NCBI RefSeq assembly: GCF_003173755.1
Contig: NZ_CP029553.1
Coordinates: 25,001-89,000, forward strand
Length of the DNA stretch: 64,000 bases
Direction of reading: 5' to 3'
Origin: Methylobacterium terrae
Lineage (GTDB): Bacteria; Pseudomonadota; Alphaproteobacteria; Rhizobiales; Beijerinckiaceae
How positions within the stretch are numbered: position 1 is the stretch's first letter; each line of letters begins with the position of its first letter. The notes under the pieces were generated by a model that saw only the letters and a list, made by a program, of their open reading frames with translations, was not told where the DNA came from and ran no database searches. Shown piece by piece: positions 47,204 to 55,159 of the stretch. The position numbers and the translations under genes were made by a program.

Positions 47204-47369
47204 CTCGCGGCCCGGCCCCGTCCCGGTTCCTGGGCGACGCCGAGAGAAGCGACGCCGGTCTGGATCGGGATATCGAAGACCGGGATGCCGGGCCTCACGG
47301 GGTTCCCGCCTCCGCCCGGACCGCCGGCTGCGGCATCGCCCAGGAACCGGGACGGTGCCGGGCCGCGAG
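47204..47369. repeat. 38-bp inverted repeat duplicating the 3' end of the DUF2182 gene
   Basis: The arms at 47204-47241 and 47332-47369 are reverse complements at 36 of 38 positions, separated by 90 bases. The right arm lies inside the DUF2182 coding sequence; the left lies in the gap downstream. This looks like a local inverted duplication and could form a large transcript hairpin behind the gene. Confidence 0.85.
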
Positions 47370-48116
47370 CGCGGCGGCGACGCGCAGGGCGGGGCCGGCC
47401 CGCCAGGGCCGCCAGCGCCAGCCTGGGGCTGTCGCCGGCGCCAGGCGCTCGGCCAGGATCCAGGCCGCCAGAACCGCCATCGCGGCGAGGTGCCCGGCCG
47501 GCAGCACCAGCATCACCAGCATCAGCGCCCAGCAGGAGCCGGCGCACCAAGCCCCATGGGCGAGCCCGAACCACCAGGCATCGCGCCTCGCTGCCGCCCC
47601 GAAGGCGGCGAGCGGGGGCCGGGCGTGGCAGCGGTTGAGGCAGCGCTGCTTGGCGGGCGAGGCCTGCCAGAGCAGGGCGGCCAGGAGTACCGGCGCCAAG
47701 GCCGCCGCGGGCCCGGCCGGCAGCAGCACCAGGGCAAGCGCCGCGAGGCCGATCCCGGCGATGCTCCATGCCGCCGCGTAGCCGGCGAGGAAGAGGGCGA
47801 CCGCACGCCCCCGTCCCGATGCGAGGCTGCGGGCGCGCAGGTGGCAGAGGGGTGCGACCAGGGTCGGCCCCATCATGGCGGCGACCATCAGGATCCAGGT
47901 CGCCGCGAGGGCGGCCGGCGGGGTGACGGCCAGCGCCAGGATCACCTCGTCGGCCGAGGGCAGCCGCCAGGCGATGCCGCCGGCGCAGGCAGCCGGCAGG
48001 GTCCAACCGATCGGGATCGCGGCGAGCCCCAGCCAGGCGACGGCACCGGCCGCGAGGACCGGAACCCGGACGCCCATGCGCTCGCGGGCGGCAGGCGACA
48101 TGAGGAACGTCCCCAT
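47295..48116 (-). CDS. DUF2182 predicted metal-binding membrane protein
   Basis: The 273-residue product has seven or so membrane helices and the DUF2182 landmarks: TWILMVAAMMGPTLVAP near residue 73 with a methionine cluster, the Cys-containing KQRCLNRC near 157 and GLAHGAWCAGSCWALMLVM near 185. The family is described as predicted metal-binding integral membrane proteins; Met, Cys and His in membrane segments fit a soft metal such as copper. It follows a tyrosinase gene after 12 bases, so the two are probably co-expressed. Function is not established. Confidence 0.85.
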   Translation of the reverse strand: MGTFLMSPAARERMGVRVPVLAAGAVAWLGLAAIPIGWTLPAACAGGIAWRLPSADEVILALAVTPPAALAATWILMVAAMMGPTLVAPLCHLRARSLASGRGRAVALFLAGYAAAWSIAGIGLAALALVLLPAGPAAALAPVLLAALLWQASPAKQRCLNRCHARPPLAAFGAAARRDAWWFGLAHGAWCAGSCWALMLVMLVLPAGHLAAMAVLAAWILAERLAPATAPGWRWRPWRAGPALRVAAALAARHRPGSWAMPQPAVRAEAGTP

Positions 48117-48128
48117 CGGCGGCCTCGC

Positions 48129-49715
48129 TCAGCGACCCTGGCGGAACACGCTGACGCGCCCGATGCTGATCTGCGCCTCGGCCGGCACCGGCTGGAGCGG
48201 GACGATGCGCACGTCGAGCTTGTCGGCGTCGAGGTCCCGGCTCGCGTGCAGGGCCTCGACGATGGGCGTGATGTCGAGCACGAAGGTCAGTCCGCTTCCC
48301 CCGTGGGGTCCGTCGCGCTCGGTCGCCTGGCTGACGCCGAACAGGCCGACGCTGCCGGCCAGGGCCTCCGATTTCCCGGACGGGTCGCTCCCCTGCGGCC
48401 CGACATAGACTTGGAACGCCACCCCATCGAGGAGGCCGCGGACGTTCTCGAGGTTGAGGAGGACGCGCTCCGGGGGAGCCGCCGCGGCGTTCTGCGCCGA
48501 CACGGTGCCCGGGGCCGAGGCCGCCAGGTTCGCGGAGACGCGCTGGCGCGCGTCCGGCGCCAGGGTGACGGCGGCCTGGGCGCTCTGCCCGACGACCTTG
48601 ATCGCGGATTGGCTCGCACCGACCAGTTCCACGTTCTTGCCGCTGGTCATGGCGGGACTCCCCTGAGGTAGGCTTGCCTGAAGTGGGCTTGCCTGGGACG
48701 CATTTGCCTGGGCTACGCCTGCCGTCGCGGCCTGCGCGCGGAGCGCCGGATGCAGCGCCGCCATCAGGACCTCGCCGCCCGAGACGTCGTCGTACTCGTA
48801 GCCGAGCTCCACCGTGCTCTCGGTCTGCCCGGGCGCGAAGGTCCAGTTCCGCTTGCCCGGGAGCGGCATCACGAAGGAGCGATCCGCCGGACCGTCGACC
48901 CAGTTCGCCACGGTCGGATCGACGTGACCCGGCGCGCGCCCGCGCCAGACCTGCCACAGCCGGTCGATGTTGGCGTGATGCAGCCAGAAGATCGGGTCGA
49001 GCCCGGCCGTCGAGGGAACCGACATCAGGCCGGGTTGCCGGGTCCCTCGCAGGACCCCGCCGATGAGGACGTGCACGATGTTGTGCGGCTGCGATTCGAC
49101 GCCGCCGTTGACGCTGCCGCCGTGCGAGAAACCGGTATCGACGCCGCCGAAGCCCGGGCTGCCGCCGCCCGCCTCCCCGGTGAACTCGCGGTCGTTCAGG
49201 GCGAGCAGATTGACCTGGTCCAGCGGGATGAAGACCTTGCCGTCGCCCGCCGGCCCGTAGCGCTGCGGCACGAAGAGCGGGTTGTCCCCGTCGCCGCCCG
49301 TCCAGTTCCGGGACGCGAAGGCGGGTGGCAGCGCCGACTGCCCCTTCGCGAAGTAGTTCCAGTACGGCAGGGTCCAGTCGGCCGGTCCGCCGAGGCTGAC
49401 GACCGCGTCGCGCACTACGGTCTCGAACGCCCACAGGTAGCCGCGGTGCCAGGGCAGGAAGTACCAGGTCTGGTGCTGGCACTGATCCCAGAACAACGTC
49501 CTGGTCTTCGCATCCGGAAGCTTGTCGTTGTCGCTCAGGAGACCGAGTTGTTTCCAGAGCTGCGCGTTGAAACCGTGGATGCCGCCGTAGAAGCGCCAGC
49601 TCGTCGGGTCGTCGAGCGGCCGCTTCTTCATGAGGGCAACGGCGCGGGCGTACCACAGGATCGGGTCGGCCCAGTCTGATCCGAGCGCATAGACATTCTT
49701 CCGGACGAGCACCAA
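48129..49715 (-). CDS. Tyrosinase-type copper enzyme with C-terminal extra domain
   Basis: The 528-residue product has a type-3 copper centre. CuA ligands are H47, H81 and H90 (WYFLPWHRGYLWAFE). CuB ligands are H211 and H215 (HNIVH) plus H247 (DPIFWLHHANIDRLW). C79 next to H81 matches the Cys-His thioether bond of plant and fungal enzymes. A linker with degenerate 15-base repeats (48671-48715) leads to a beta-rich C-terminal domain (about 380-528). No signal peptide is seen. It oxidises phenols to quinones; the natural substrate is unknown. The downstream DUF2182 gene may supply copper. Confidence 0.92.
   Translation of the reverse strand: MVLVRKNVYALGSDWADPILWYARAVALMKKRPLDDPTSWRFYGGIHGFNAQLWKQLGLLSDNDKLPDAKTRTLFWDQCQHQTWYFLPWHRGYLWAFETVVRDAVVSLGGPADWTLPYWNYFAKGQSALPPAFASRNWTGGDGDNPLFVPQRYGPAGDGKVFIPLDQVNLLALNDREFTGEAGGGSPGFGGVDTGFSHGGSVNGGVESQPHNIVHVLIGGVLRGTRQPGLMSVPSTAGLDPIFWLHHANIDRLWQVWRGRAPGHVDPTVANWVDGPADRSFVMPLPGKRNWTFAPGQTESTVELGYEYDDVSGGEVLMAALHPALRAQAATAGVAQANASQASPLQASLPQGSPAMTSGKNVELVGASQSAIKVVGQSAQAAVTLAPDARQRVSANLAASAPGTVSAQNAAAAPPERVLLNLENVRGLLDGVAFQVYVGPQGSDPSGKSEALAGSVGLFGVSQATERDGPHGGSGLTFVLDITPIVEALHASRDLDADKLDVRIVPLQPVPAEAQISIGRVSVFRQGR
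48671..48715. repeat. 15-bp degenerate tandem repeat in the tyrosinase linker
   Basis: Three degenerate copies of a 15-base unit (containing ttgcctg) encode the Gln/Ala/Ser-rich linker between the copper domain and the C-terminal domain. The repeat is in frame, so length change would be tolerated. Confidence 0.7.
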
Positions 49716-49856
49716 ATCCGCCTCCCGTCGAATCTGACGACTTCGCTTTTATACTCTCAGAAGCGTACCTCGAAACGGCGGAAACTGCAAAACTGTTTCT
49801 CGTTCTCCATCGCCCGGCCCGGCGAGGACGAGCCGGGGGCGGGGCGAGGCGCGTCG

Positions 49857-50783
49857 TCAGCCCCGGAGCGTCAGGGTGCCGAGATCGCCCAGCCCCCCCT
49901 CCGGCAGGAGCCCGCGCAGGGTGGCGGTGAGGGAGAATCCGGTGGCGGTGCGCTCGATCTCGTAGAGGTGGTAGCCGGCGCAGTGCTTGAGCGCCCCGCC
50001 GCGGGCGGAGGCCGAGGGCGCGCCGATCACCGGCACCCGCCGCCCGCCCGGCGCCATCACGAAGGCGACCGAGCCGACATGGTTGTGGCCGTGCAGCACG
50101 AGGTCGGCGCCGACGCGGCCGATCATCGCCTCGAAGGCGTGGGCGTCGGTGAGGTTGCGCCCCGCCTTGGCGCCGCCGACATGGGGTGGATGGTGGATCA
50201 TCACCACCCGGCACGGCCGCTCGGGCTCGGCGGCGAGGTCCTTGAGCATCCGCTCGGCGGCCCGGATCTGGTCCGAGCCGAGGCGCCCGCTCGCCACGAA
50301 GGGGGCGGTCGGGATCGCCGAGGACAGCCCGACGAGCGCGATCGGCCCCCTCCGGCGCAGGTAGGGAAACGCCTTGTCCCGGCCGGCATCGTCCCGGGTC
50401 CAGGGGCCGACCGCGTCGAGGAGCCCCTTCAGCGAGCCGCGCACGTAGGCGTCGTGGTTGCCGGGCACGAAGCTGACGAAGCCGGGCTCGCCCAACTCCT
50501 CCATGAAGGTGCGGGCGGTCTCCCACTCGCTCGGCAGGCCGATGTTGCAGAGGTCGCCCGTGCAGGCGATGTGGTCCGGCGCGGCGGCCCGGATATCGGC
50601 CACCAGGGCGGCGAGGATCTCCATGTCGTGGGTGAGCTTGCGGCCACGGCTCCAGTTGACCCAGCCGGTGGCGCGCTTGCTCATCAGCTGGCGCAGGCGC
50701 GGGCGCGGCAGCGGGCCGACATGGGGATCGGTGAGGTGGGCGAGACGGAACATCGGGGGAGGCCGGTCGTCGGAGCGCGTCAC
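49857..50783 (-). CDS. Metallophosphoesterase (calcineurin-like)
   Basis: A 308-residue phosphoesterase with the metal-binding motifs of the family: LTDPHVG near residue 17, CTGDLCN near 74, VPGNHD near 105, IHHPPH near 193 and LHGHNHVG near 230. It resembles CpdA-like cyclic nucleotide phosphodiesterases, but the substrate is not known. The start is GTG at 50783; an internal ATG at 50753 (MFRLAHLTDPHVG) is an alternative that would give a shorter N-terminus. It is in the same direction as the tyrosinase gene, 141 bases ahead of it. Confidence 0.9.
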   Translation of the reverse strand: MTRSDDRPPPMFRLAHLTDPHVGPLPRPRLRQLMSKRATGWVNWSRGRKLTHDMEILAALVADIRAAAPDHIACTGDLCNIGLPSEWETARTFMEELGEPGFVSFVPGNHDAYVRGSLKGLLDAVGPWTRDDAGRDKAFPYLRRRGPIALVGLSSAIPTAPFVASGRLGSDQIRAAERMLKDLAAEPERPCRVVMIHHPPHVGGAKAGRNLTDAHAFEAMIGRVGADLVLHGHNHVGSVAFVMAPGGRRVPVIGAPSASARGGALKHCAGYHLYEIERTATGFSLTATLRGLLPEGGLGDLGTLTLRG

Positions 50784-50804
50784 GCCGGGAATCCCGACAA
50801 TCTC

Positions 50805-51212
50805 TCAGGCATCGCCTTCGGCTTCATGACACACCACGCAGAGCTTGTTGCCGTCGAGATCACGGACATAGGCACCATAGTCATTCGGATGATAGTGCGG
50901 CCGCAGCCCGGGAGGACCCTCGCAGGTGCCGCCCGCCGCGAGGGCGAGCGCATGGCAGCGATCGACGCTCGCCCGCGACCGCGCGGTCAGCGCCGTCATC
51001 GGCCCGTTGCCCGGCGCGGGCGCCTGCCTGTTATACGGCCGGCCGACGATCAGGAGCGGCCGGTCGGCGTCGCGCGGCATCCAGCCGGCCCATCCGTTCT
51101 CGGGCTCGTGGAACCGGAGCTTCAGGCCGAGCTCCTCGAAGAGCGGGGCGTAGAAGGCGACGGCGCGGGCGAGGTCGGCCGCGCCGAAGCAGACATGCGA
51201 GATGACGCTCAC
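50805..51212 (-). CDS. VOC/glyoxalase family protein
   Basis: A 135-residue single vicinal-oxygen-chelate domain. The metal-site pattern is SHVCFGAADLARAVAFY at the N-terminus, PLLIVGRPYN in the middle and YGAYVRDLDGNKLCVVCH at the C-terminus, with H6 and D/E-type ligands. Such small proteins act as glyoxalases, dioxygenases or resistance proteins, and the substrate cannot be told. The gene lies between glcE and the phosphoesterase in the same direction with short gaps. Confidence 0.88.
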   Translation of the reverse strand: MSVISHVCFGAADLARAVAFYAPLFEELGLKLRFHEPENGWAGWMPRDADRPLLIVGRPYNRQAPAPGNGPMTALTARSRASVDRCHALALAAGGTCEGPPGLRPHYHPNDYGAYVRDLDGNKLCVVCHEAEGDA

Positions 51213-51263
51213 GGTCTTCGCTCCCTCCCGGCAGCCGTCCCCCGGCCGGCGGCCGGGAGGCTG

Positions 51264-52442
51264 TCAGATCCCGGCGTACATCCGCCCCGGGTTGAACAGG
51301 CCGGCGGGGTCGTGCGCGGCCTTGAGGCCGGCGGTGATGCGCATCAGGGGCTCGGACAGGGGCTCGAAGACCGGCACCGCCGCCCGCACCGCGTCGGGCG
51401 CCCGCACCAGCGTGGCGTGGCCGGCGCCGGCGAGGGCCGCCCGCACGGTCTCGGCGCCCGCATCGCCGGTCGCCGGCGTCGCGAGCCAGATCAGGCCGCC
51501 GCCCCAATCGTAGAACCAGCGCGCCGGCCGGGCGGCGGCGATCGCCGCGGTCACCGCGGGGCCGCGGCCCGGGGCGGTCGAGAGCCGCCACACCGCGTCC
51601 TCGCCGCCGGCGAAGGGCAGGACGTCGCGCACCGCGATCCAGAGCTTGCCCGCGGGCTCGCCCTCCTGGATCTCCGGACGGCCGAAGCGGCGCAGCAGGC
51701 GGGTCAGCTCGCCGAGACGGTAATCGACGGAGGCGGAAAAACCCTCGATGCGCAGGAGCGTGCGCGCGGAACCGTCGAGGCCCCCGGGCAGGTGGGCCGC
51801 GCCGGTGATCTCGAAGGCTGAGCCGAGCGCCAGGCTCATCGCCTCGACGGCGCGGGCATCGTCGAGGCCGGCGAGCACCAGGGTCGCGGTGCGTTCAGGG
51901 GTCGGCAGCACCTTGAAGGTGACCTCGGTGAGGAAGCCCAGCGTGCCCCAGGAGCCCGCCATCAGCTTCACGAGGTCGAGCCCGGTGACGTTCTTCATCA
52001 CCCGGCCGCCGGACTTCACCGCCTCGCCGCGCCCGTTGACGAAGCGCACGCCGATCAGGCTGTCGCGGGCGGCGCCCCCGGCGATGCGGCGCGGCCCCGA
52101 GATGTTGCCGGCCGCGATCGCCCCGATGGTCGGCGCGCCGGCGGAGCCCAGGAGCGCGCGGTGGTCCATCGGCTCGAAGGGCAGCATCTGGCCGCCCTCG
52201 GCGAGCCGCGCCTCGACCTCGGCCAGCGGCGTGCCGGCCCGGGCCGCGATGACGAGCTCGGCCGGCTCGTGGAGGGTGATGCCGGTGAGCCCCGCCGCCG
52301 ACAGGGTCGCCTCGTCTTGCGCCGGCCGGCCGATCCCGGTCCTCGTGCCGCCGCCGACGAGCCGCAGCCGCTCGCGCCGCCCCGCCGCCTCGCCGATCAG
52401 GGCGGCGGCCTCCGCCTCGCTCCGGGGCTGGTAGTTGCTCAT
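51264..52442 (-). CDS. glcE: Glycolate oxidase FAD-binding subunit GlcE
   Basis: The 392-residue product matches GlcE, the second flavoprotein-like subunit of membrane glycolate oxidase (GlcDEF). It has a truncated PCMH FAD-binding region (RLRLVGGGTRTGIG near residue 27, AGAPTIGAIAAGNISGPRR near 100, NVTGLDLVKLMAGSWGTLGF near 150) and the terminal AGLFNPGRMY. The ATG at 52442 gives normal length. In the usual operon it is flanked by glcD and glcF. Neither is adjacent here: a VOC gene follows and a long gap precedes. The enzyme needs GlcD and GlcF from elsewhere. Confidence 0.9.
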   Translation of the reverse strand: MSNYQPRSEAEAAALIGEAAGRRERLRLVGGGTRTGIGRPAQDEATLSAAGLTGITLHEPAELVIAARAGTPLAEVEARLAEGGQMLPFEPMDHRALLGSAGAPTIGAIAAGNISGPRRIAGGAARDSLIGVRFVNGRGEAVKSGGRVMKNVTGLDLVKLMAGSWGTLGFLTEVTFKVLPTPERTATLVLAGLDDARAVEAMSLALGSAFEITGAAHLPGGLDGSARTLLRIEGFSASVDYRLGELTRLLRRFGRPEIQEGEPAGKLWIAVRDVLPFAGGEDAVWRLSTAPGRGPAVTAAIAAARPARWFYDWGGGLIWLATPATGDAGAETVRAALAGAGHATLVRAPDAVRAAVPVFEPLSEPLMRITAGLKAAHDPAGLFNPGRMYAGI

Positions 52443-52909
52443 CGGGGGCTCGCTCGGTGGGCCGGGCCTTGCGCCGGGTGCGCGGGATCGGGCGCGGATC
52501 TTTGCGGGCAACCGGGGCGGGTTGCAAGCGGGGGAGGCGTCAGGTCGGGCCGAGGCCGCGATCCTGCCGACGCATTGATGGTGCTCTCTTGCGAATTTCG
52601 GAGCCTGCTTGACCTGATCGACAGTCTTGACGCCCACCGGGTCATTCCGGGGCCGCGCAGCGGAGCCCGGAATCCAGAAGCTCAGGTTATGCAGGACGAG
52701 TCGGAACGCTCCTCGCTTGATCCTGAACACTCAGCGGTTCGGATTTCGGGCTCCGCCGCCCGGCTGGCTGACATGTCCCGGCCACGGCCAGCGTTTGATT
52801 TCGCGTGACACGGAAGGAGATTATCCTGCAAACTGGCGCTGGACCCTACGGCATAGGGGTAGCGAAAATCCGAAATTTTCGAAGTTTATCAGATCGCGAT
52901 AGATGATGC
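52443..52909. other. Intergenic region with palindrome and AT-rich junction
   Basis: The gap upstream of glcE contains the best copy of the REP-like palindrome (52644-52673). From about 52800 the composition becomes AT-rich as the small islet begins. No promoter for glcE was recognised. No gene is supported. Confidence 0.55.
52644..52673. repeat. REP-like palindrome, copy 3 (best conserved)
   Basis: The arms attccggg and cccggaat pair around a GC-rich loop. It shares gcgcagcggagcccgg with the copy at 12907-12935, and has a close copy at 30456-30486. It lies between glcE and the AT-rich islet. Confidence 0.8.
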
Positions 52910-53551
52910 ATGTTTATATTTGCTCTTATTCTGACGACCTGCATCGTAATACTTATTGTAAAGTTTGGGATACTGTGGCGACTATTCCAAAAATCGAGAT
53001 TCGTCATATCCTGGTGGCCGCTTCCGGACGTCACTGCGCCGGATGGGTGGGAGGTCGGACGCGGTGCGATCCCGGGGGCGCTCGTCGGCTCATTCATGTT
53101 TCCTGTCGTGCCATTCATCCTGTGGCTTTTCGCATGGGCCGCCAGAGATTCCCATGATTATTCGATATCTTTGTCGGACGTGATTTTATTTATAAAAACG
53201 ATATTCATAGTTCTAATATTTTGGGCATTTTGTGCCGCAGTTTGGATGATTTTCATCATCATGATAATCCCGATCTGGGATCTCGCGTGCCGGCGCGGTG
53301 TGCCTGGCCCCAGGTCCGCCGCATCGTTGGGCGCGGCCTCCGCCTACATGACCATGGTCATCGGCTTCCTGGCGGGCAAGACCCCCGTTTTGGCGATTAC
53401 TTCGCAGATCGCCGCCATATACGTCGCCGCCGCCGGGGCAATCAGTGGCGCCGTCATGTGGTGGGCCGCTTACGAACCGGATACGCTCAAGGTACGCATC
53501 CGTCTCTGCCTAATTGTTCGCCACTGTTGCGATCAGCGCCGAGTCAGATGA
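52910..53551 (+). CDS. Hypothetical small membrane protein on AT-rich islet
   Basis: No family is recognised in this 213-residue product. It has about five hydrophobic segments (roughly 2-22, 58-80, 92-125, 138-155 and 163-183), some rich in Ile and Phe. A loop with WPLPDVTAPDGWEVGRG follows the first helix. The first two thirds of the gene are strikingly AT-rich compared with the surroundings, the last third much less so, as if the islet boundary lay within the gene. The start at 52910 has no good ribosome site, and a nearby ATG at 52903 in another frame is rejected. It is convergent with the flippase gene. Confidence 0.6.
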   Translation: MFIFALILTTCIVILIVKFGILWRLFQKSRFVISWWPLPDVTAPDGWEVGRGAIPGALVGSFMFPVVPFILWLFAWAARDSHDYSISLSDVILFIKTIFIVLIFWAFCAAVWMIFIIMIIPIWDLACRRGVPGPRSAASLGAASAYMTMVIGFLAGKTPVLAITSQIAAIYVAAAGAISGAVMWWAAYEPDTLKVRIRLCLIVRHCCDQRRVR

Positions 53552-53577
53552 TCGGATGTAGGATCGGCGCACCACGA

Positions 53578-55005
53578 TTACGCCGGCACGGCCCGCCCGA
53601 ACCGCGCGACCATCGCCGCCCGCAACCCCGCGATGTCGAAGCGCCAGACCAGCGCGCCGTAGACGAAGCCGCCGACGATGACGCAGGCCGGTAGGGCGAG
53701 CCAGGGGTCGAGCCCGCGCAAGGGGACGATCGCGACCGTCATCGCGGCGGTAGCAAGCACGACGGCGAGCGGATCGCGCCAGGGCATCCGCAGACGGTTC
53801 GGCCCGGTGAGCCCGCGGATTCCGAGGAACAGCATGGCGGCGAGGAAGCCGAGCGATTGCGCCGCGGCGATGCCGTGGGGGCCGAAGGGCCCGGCCAGCG
53901 CCAGGGCGCCCACGAGGTTGACGAGCGCCCCGACGAGGCCGGCCGCCACGAGCGGCAGGGTGCGGCGGCGGATCTGGAAGATCGGGTTGAGGGCAAAGTT
54001 CATCACTGCCAGGGCGACGAGGCCGGGCAGCAGCAGCAGCGTGTAGTCCACGAAATGGCCGCGATAGGCCGCCGGCACCACGAGCGCATCCAGCGCCGGG
54101 GCCACCGCCCAGAACCCGGCCGCGCTCGGCAGGATCAAGGCCAGCACCACGGCGCCGTTGCGGGCGACCTGCTCCTCGCCGGCCTCGTGGCCGTGGGTCT
54201 CCGCCGCCAGTACGGCGATCTGGAACAGCAGCAGGTCGAGGGCGGCGCCGAGCGTGCCGAAGATCCGCCCGCCGATATCGGCCGCCAGCGAGAAGTAGCC
54301 GGACTCGGCGAAGCCCGCGACGGCCGCGACGGCCGAGCGGTTGGCGAAGGGCATCAGCTGGTAGACCACGTTGGCGGCGACCACCGGCAGGCCGTAGGCC
54401 ATGAACAGGCGGAGCGACTCGCGGCGGCGGCCGGCGGCGTGGGGGCGAGGCGGATCGCTCAGCGCCCGGTGCACGATCACGGCGGCGAGGAACTGGCTCA
54501 GGCCTCCGGCGAGCATCACCGCGGCGGCATCCGCCGTCGCCCAGGCGGCGCTGACCATCATCACCAGGGCGAGGCCGTTCTTGACCAGCACGAGGCGCAG
54601 ATAGAGCCCGCCGACGAACCGGGCGCGCGCCAGCGCCGCCTGGTAGTCGAACAGCCCGATCCCGACCGCCGTCCCGGCCGCGGCGGCCGCGAGAAGGGCC
54701 GGCTCCCCGAGCACGGGGGTTCCAGCGAGCGCCAGGACGGCCGCCCCGGTCAGGCCGATCGCCGTCGCCGCGTAGGCGCGGTCGAGCATGGCGCGGATCC
54801 AGGGTTCCGCCTCCCGGACCCGCGCCGAGTAGAACCGGGTCGCCGAGAGCCGCAGCCACTCGAACAGCAGGATGTTGAGCACCACCGCTCCGGCGGTGCC
54901 GAGGGCGAAGCGGCCGAAATTCGCCGGCCCCAGGATCTGCGCGATCAGCAGGCCGAGGACGAGGTTGAGGGCCGCATTGACCACGAAGGCCGCGATGACC
55001 GCCAT
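53578..55005 (-). CDS. Polysaccharide flippase (Wzx/MATE-like)
   Basis: The 475-residue product has 12-14 membrane helices and the layout of oligosaccharide flippases of the MOP superfamily: an N-terminal LIAQILGPANFGRFALG block, followed by helices with GLPVVAANVVYQLMPFANR near residue 215. It would move a lipid-linked sugar across the inner membrane. The neighbour upstream on the same strand is a frameshifted GT4 glycosyltransferase, which fits a small polysaccharide locus. The substrate is unknown. The start at 55005 gives a usual N-terminus. Confidence 0.87.
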   Translation of the reverse strand: MAVIAAFVVNAALNLVLGLLIAQILGPANFGRFALGTAGAVVLNILLFEWLRLSATRFYSARVREAEPWIRAMLDRAYAATAIGLTGAAVLALAGTPVLGEPALLAAAAAGTAVGIGLFDYQAALARARFVGGLYLRLVLVKNGLALVMMVSAAWATADAAAVMLAGGLSQFLAAVIVHRALSDPPRPHAAGRRRESLRLFMAYGLPVVAANVVYQLMPFANRSAVAAVAGFAESGYFSLAADIGGRIFGTLGAALDLLLFQIAVLAAETHGHEAGEEQVARNGAVVLALILPSAAGFWAVAPALDALVVPAAYRGHFVDYTLLLLPGLVALAVMNFALNPIFQIRRRTLPLVAAGLVGALVNLVGALALAGPFGPHGIAAAQSLGFLAAMLFLGIRGLTGPNRLRMPWRDPLAVVLATAAMTVAIVPLRGLDPWLALPACVIVGGFVYGALVWRFDIAGLRAAMVARFGRAVPA

Positions 55006-55096
55006 TGGTGGGTGCTCGTCGAAGGGCCGGAGGCTGCGTGCGTCCAGCGTGGTTCTCGCGTCGTCACAAACGCCGCTTCGAGGACTTGGCGCGTGT

Positions 55097-55122
55097 CCCC
55101 CCTCTCCCGAGTGGGAGAGGGG
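55097..55122. repeat. GC-rich palindromic repeat
   Basis: The sequence cccccctctcccgagtggga with its right arm gagagggg forms a hairpin. It is related to the elements at 9238-9388 and 37628-37657 and lies between the glycosyltransferase and flippase genes. Confidence 0.75.
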
Positions 55123-55159
55123 ATCCCGCGCCTCGCCTTAGACGGCCGGAAGAGACTTA

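Noticed and set aside
42512..52442. The dehydrogenase at 42512 and glcE as one glycolate oxidase operon
   Set aside because: They lie 7-9 kb apart on opposite strands, and the dehydrogenase resembles D-lactate dehydrogenase as much as GlcD. Cooperation remains only a possibility.
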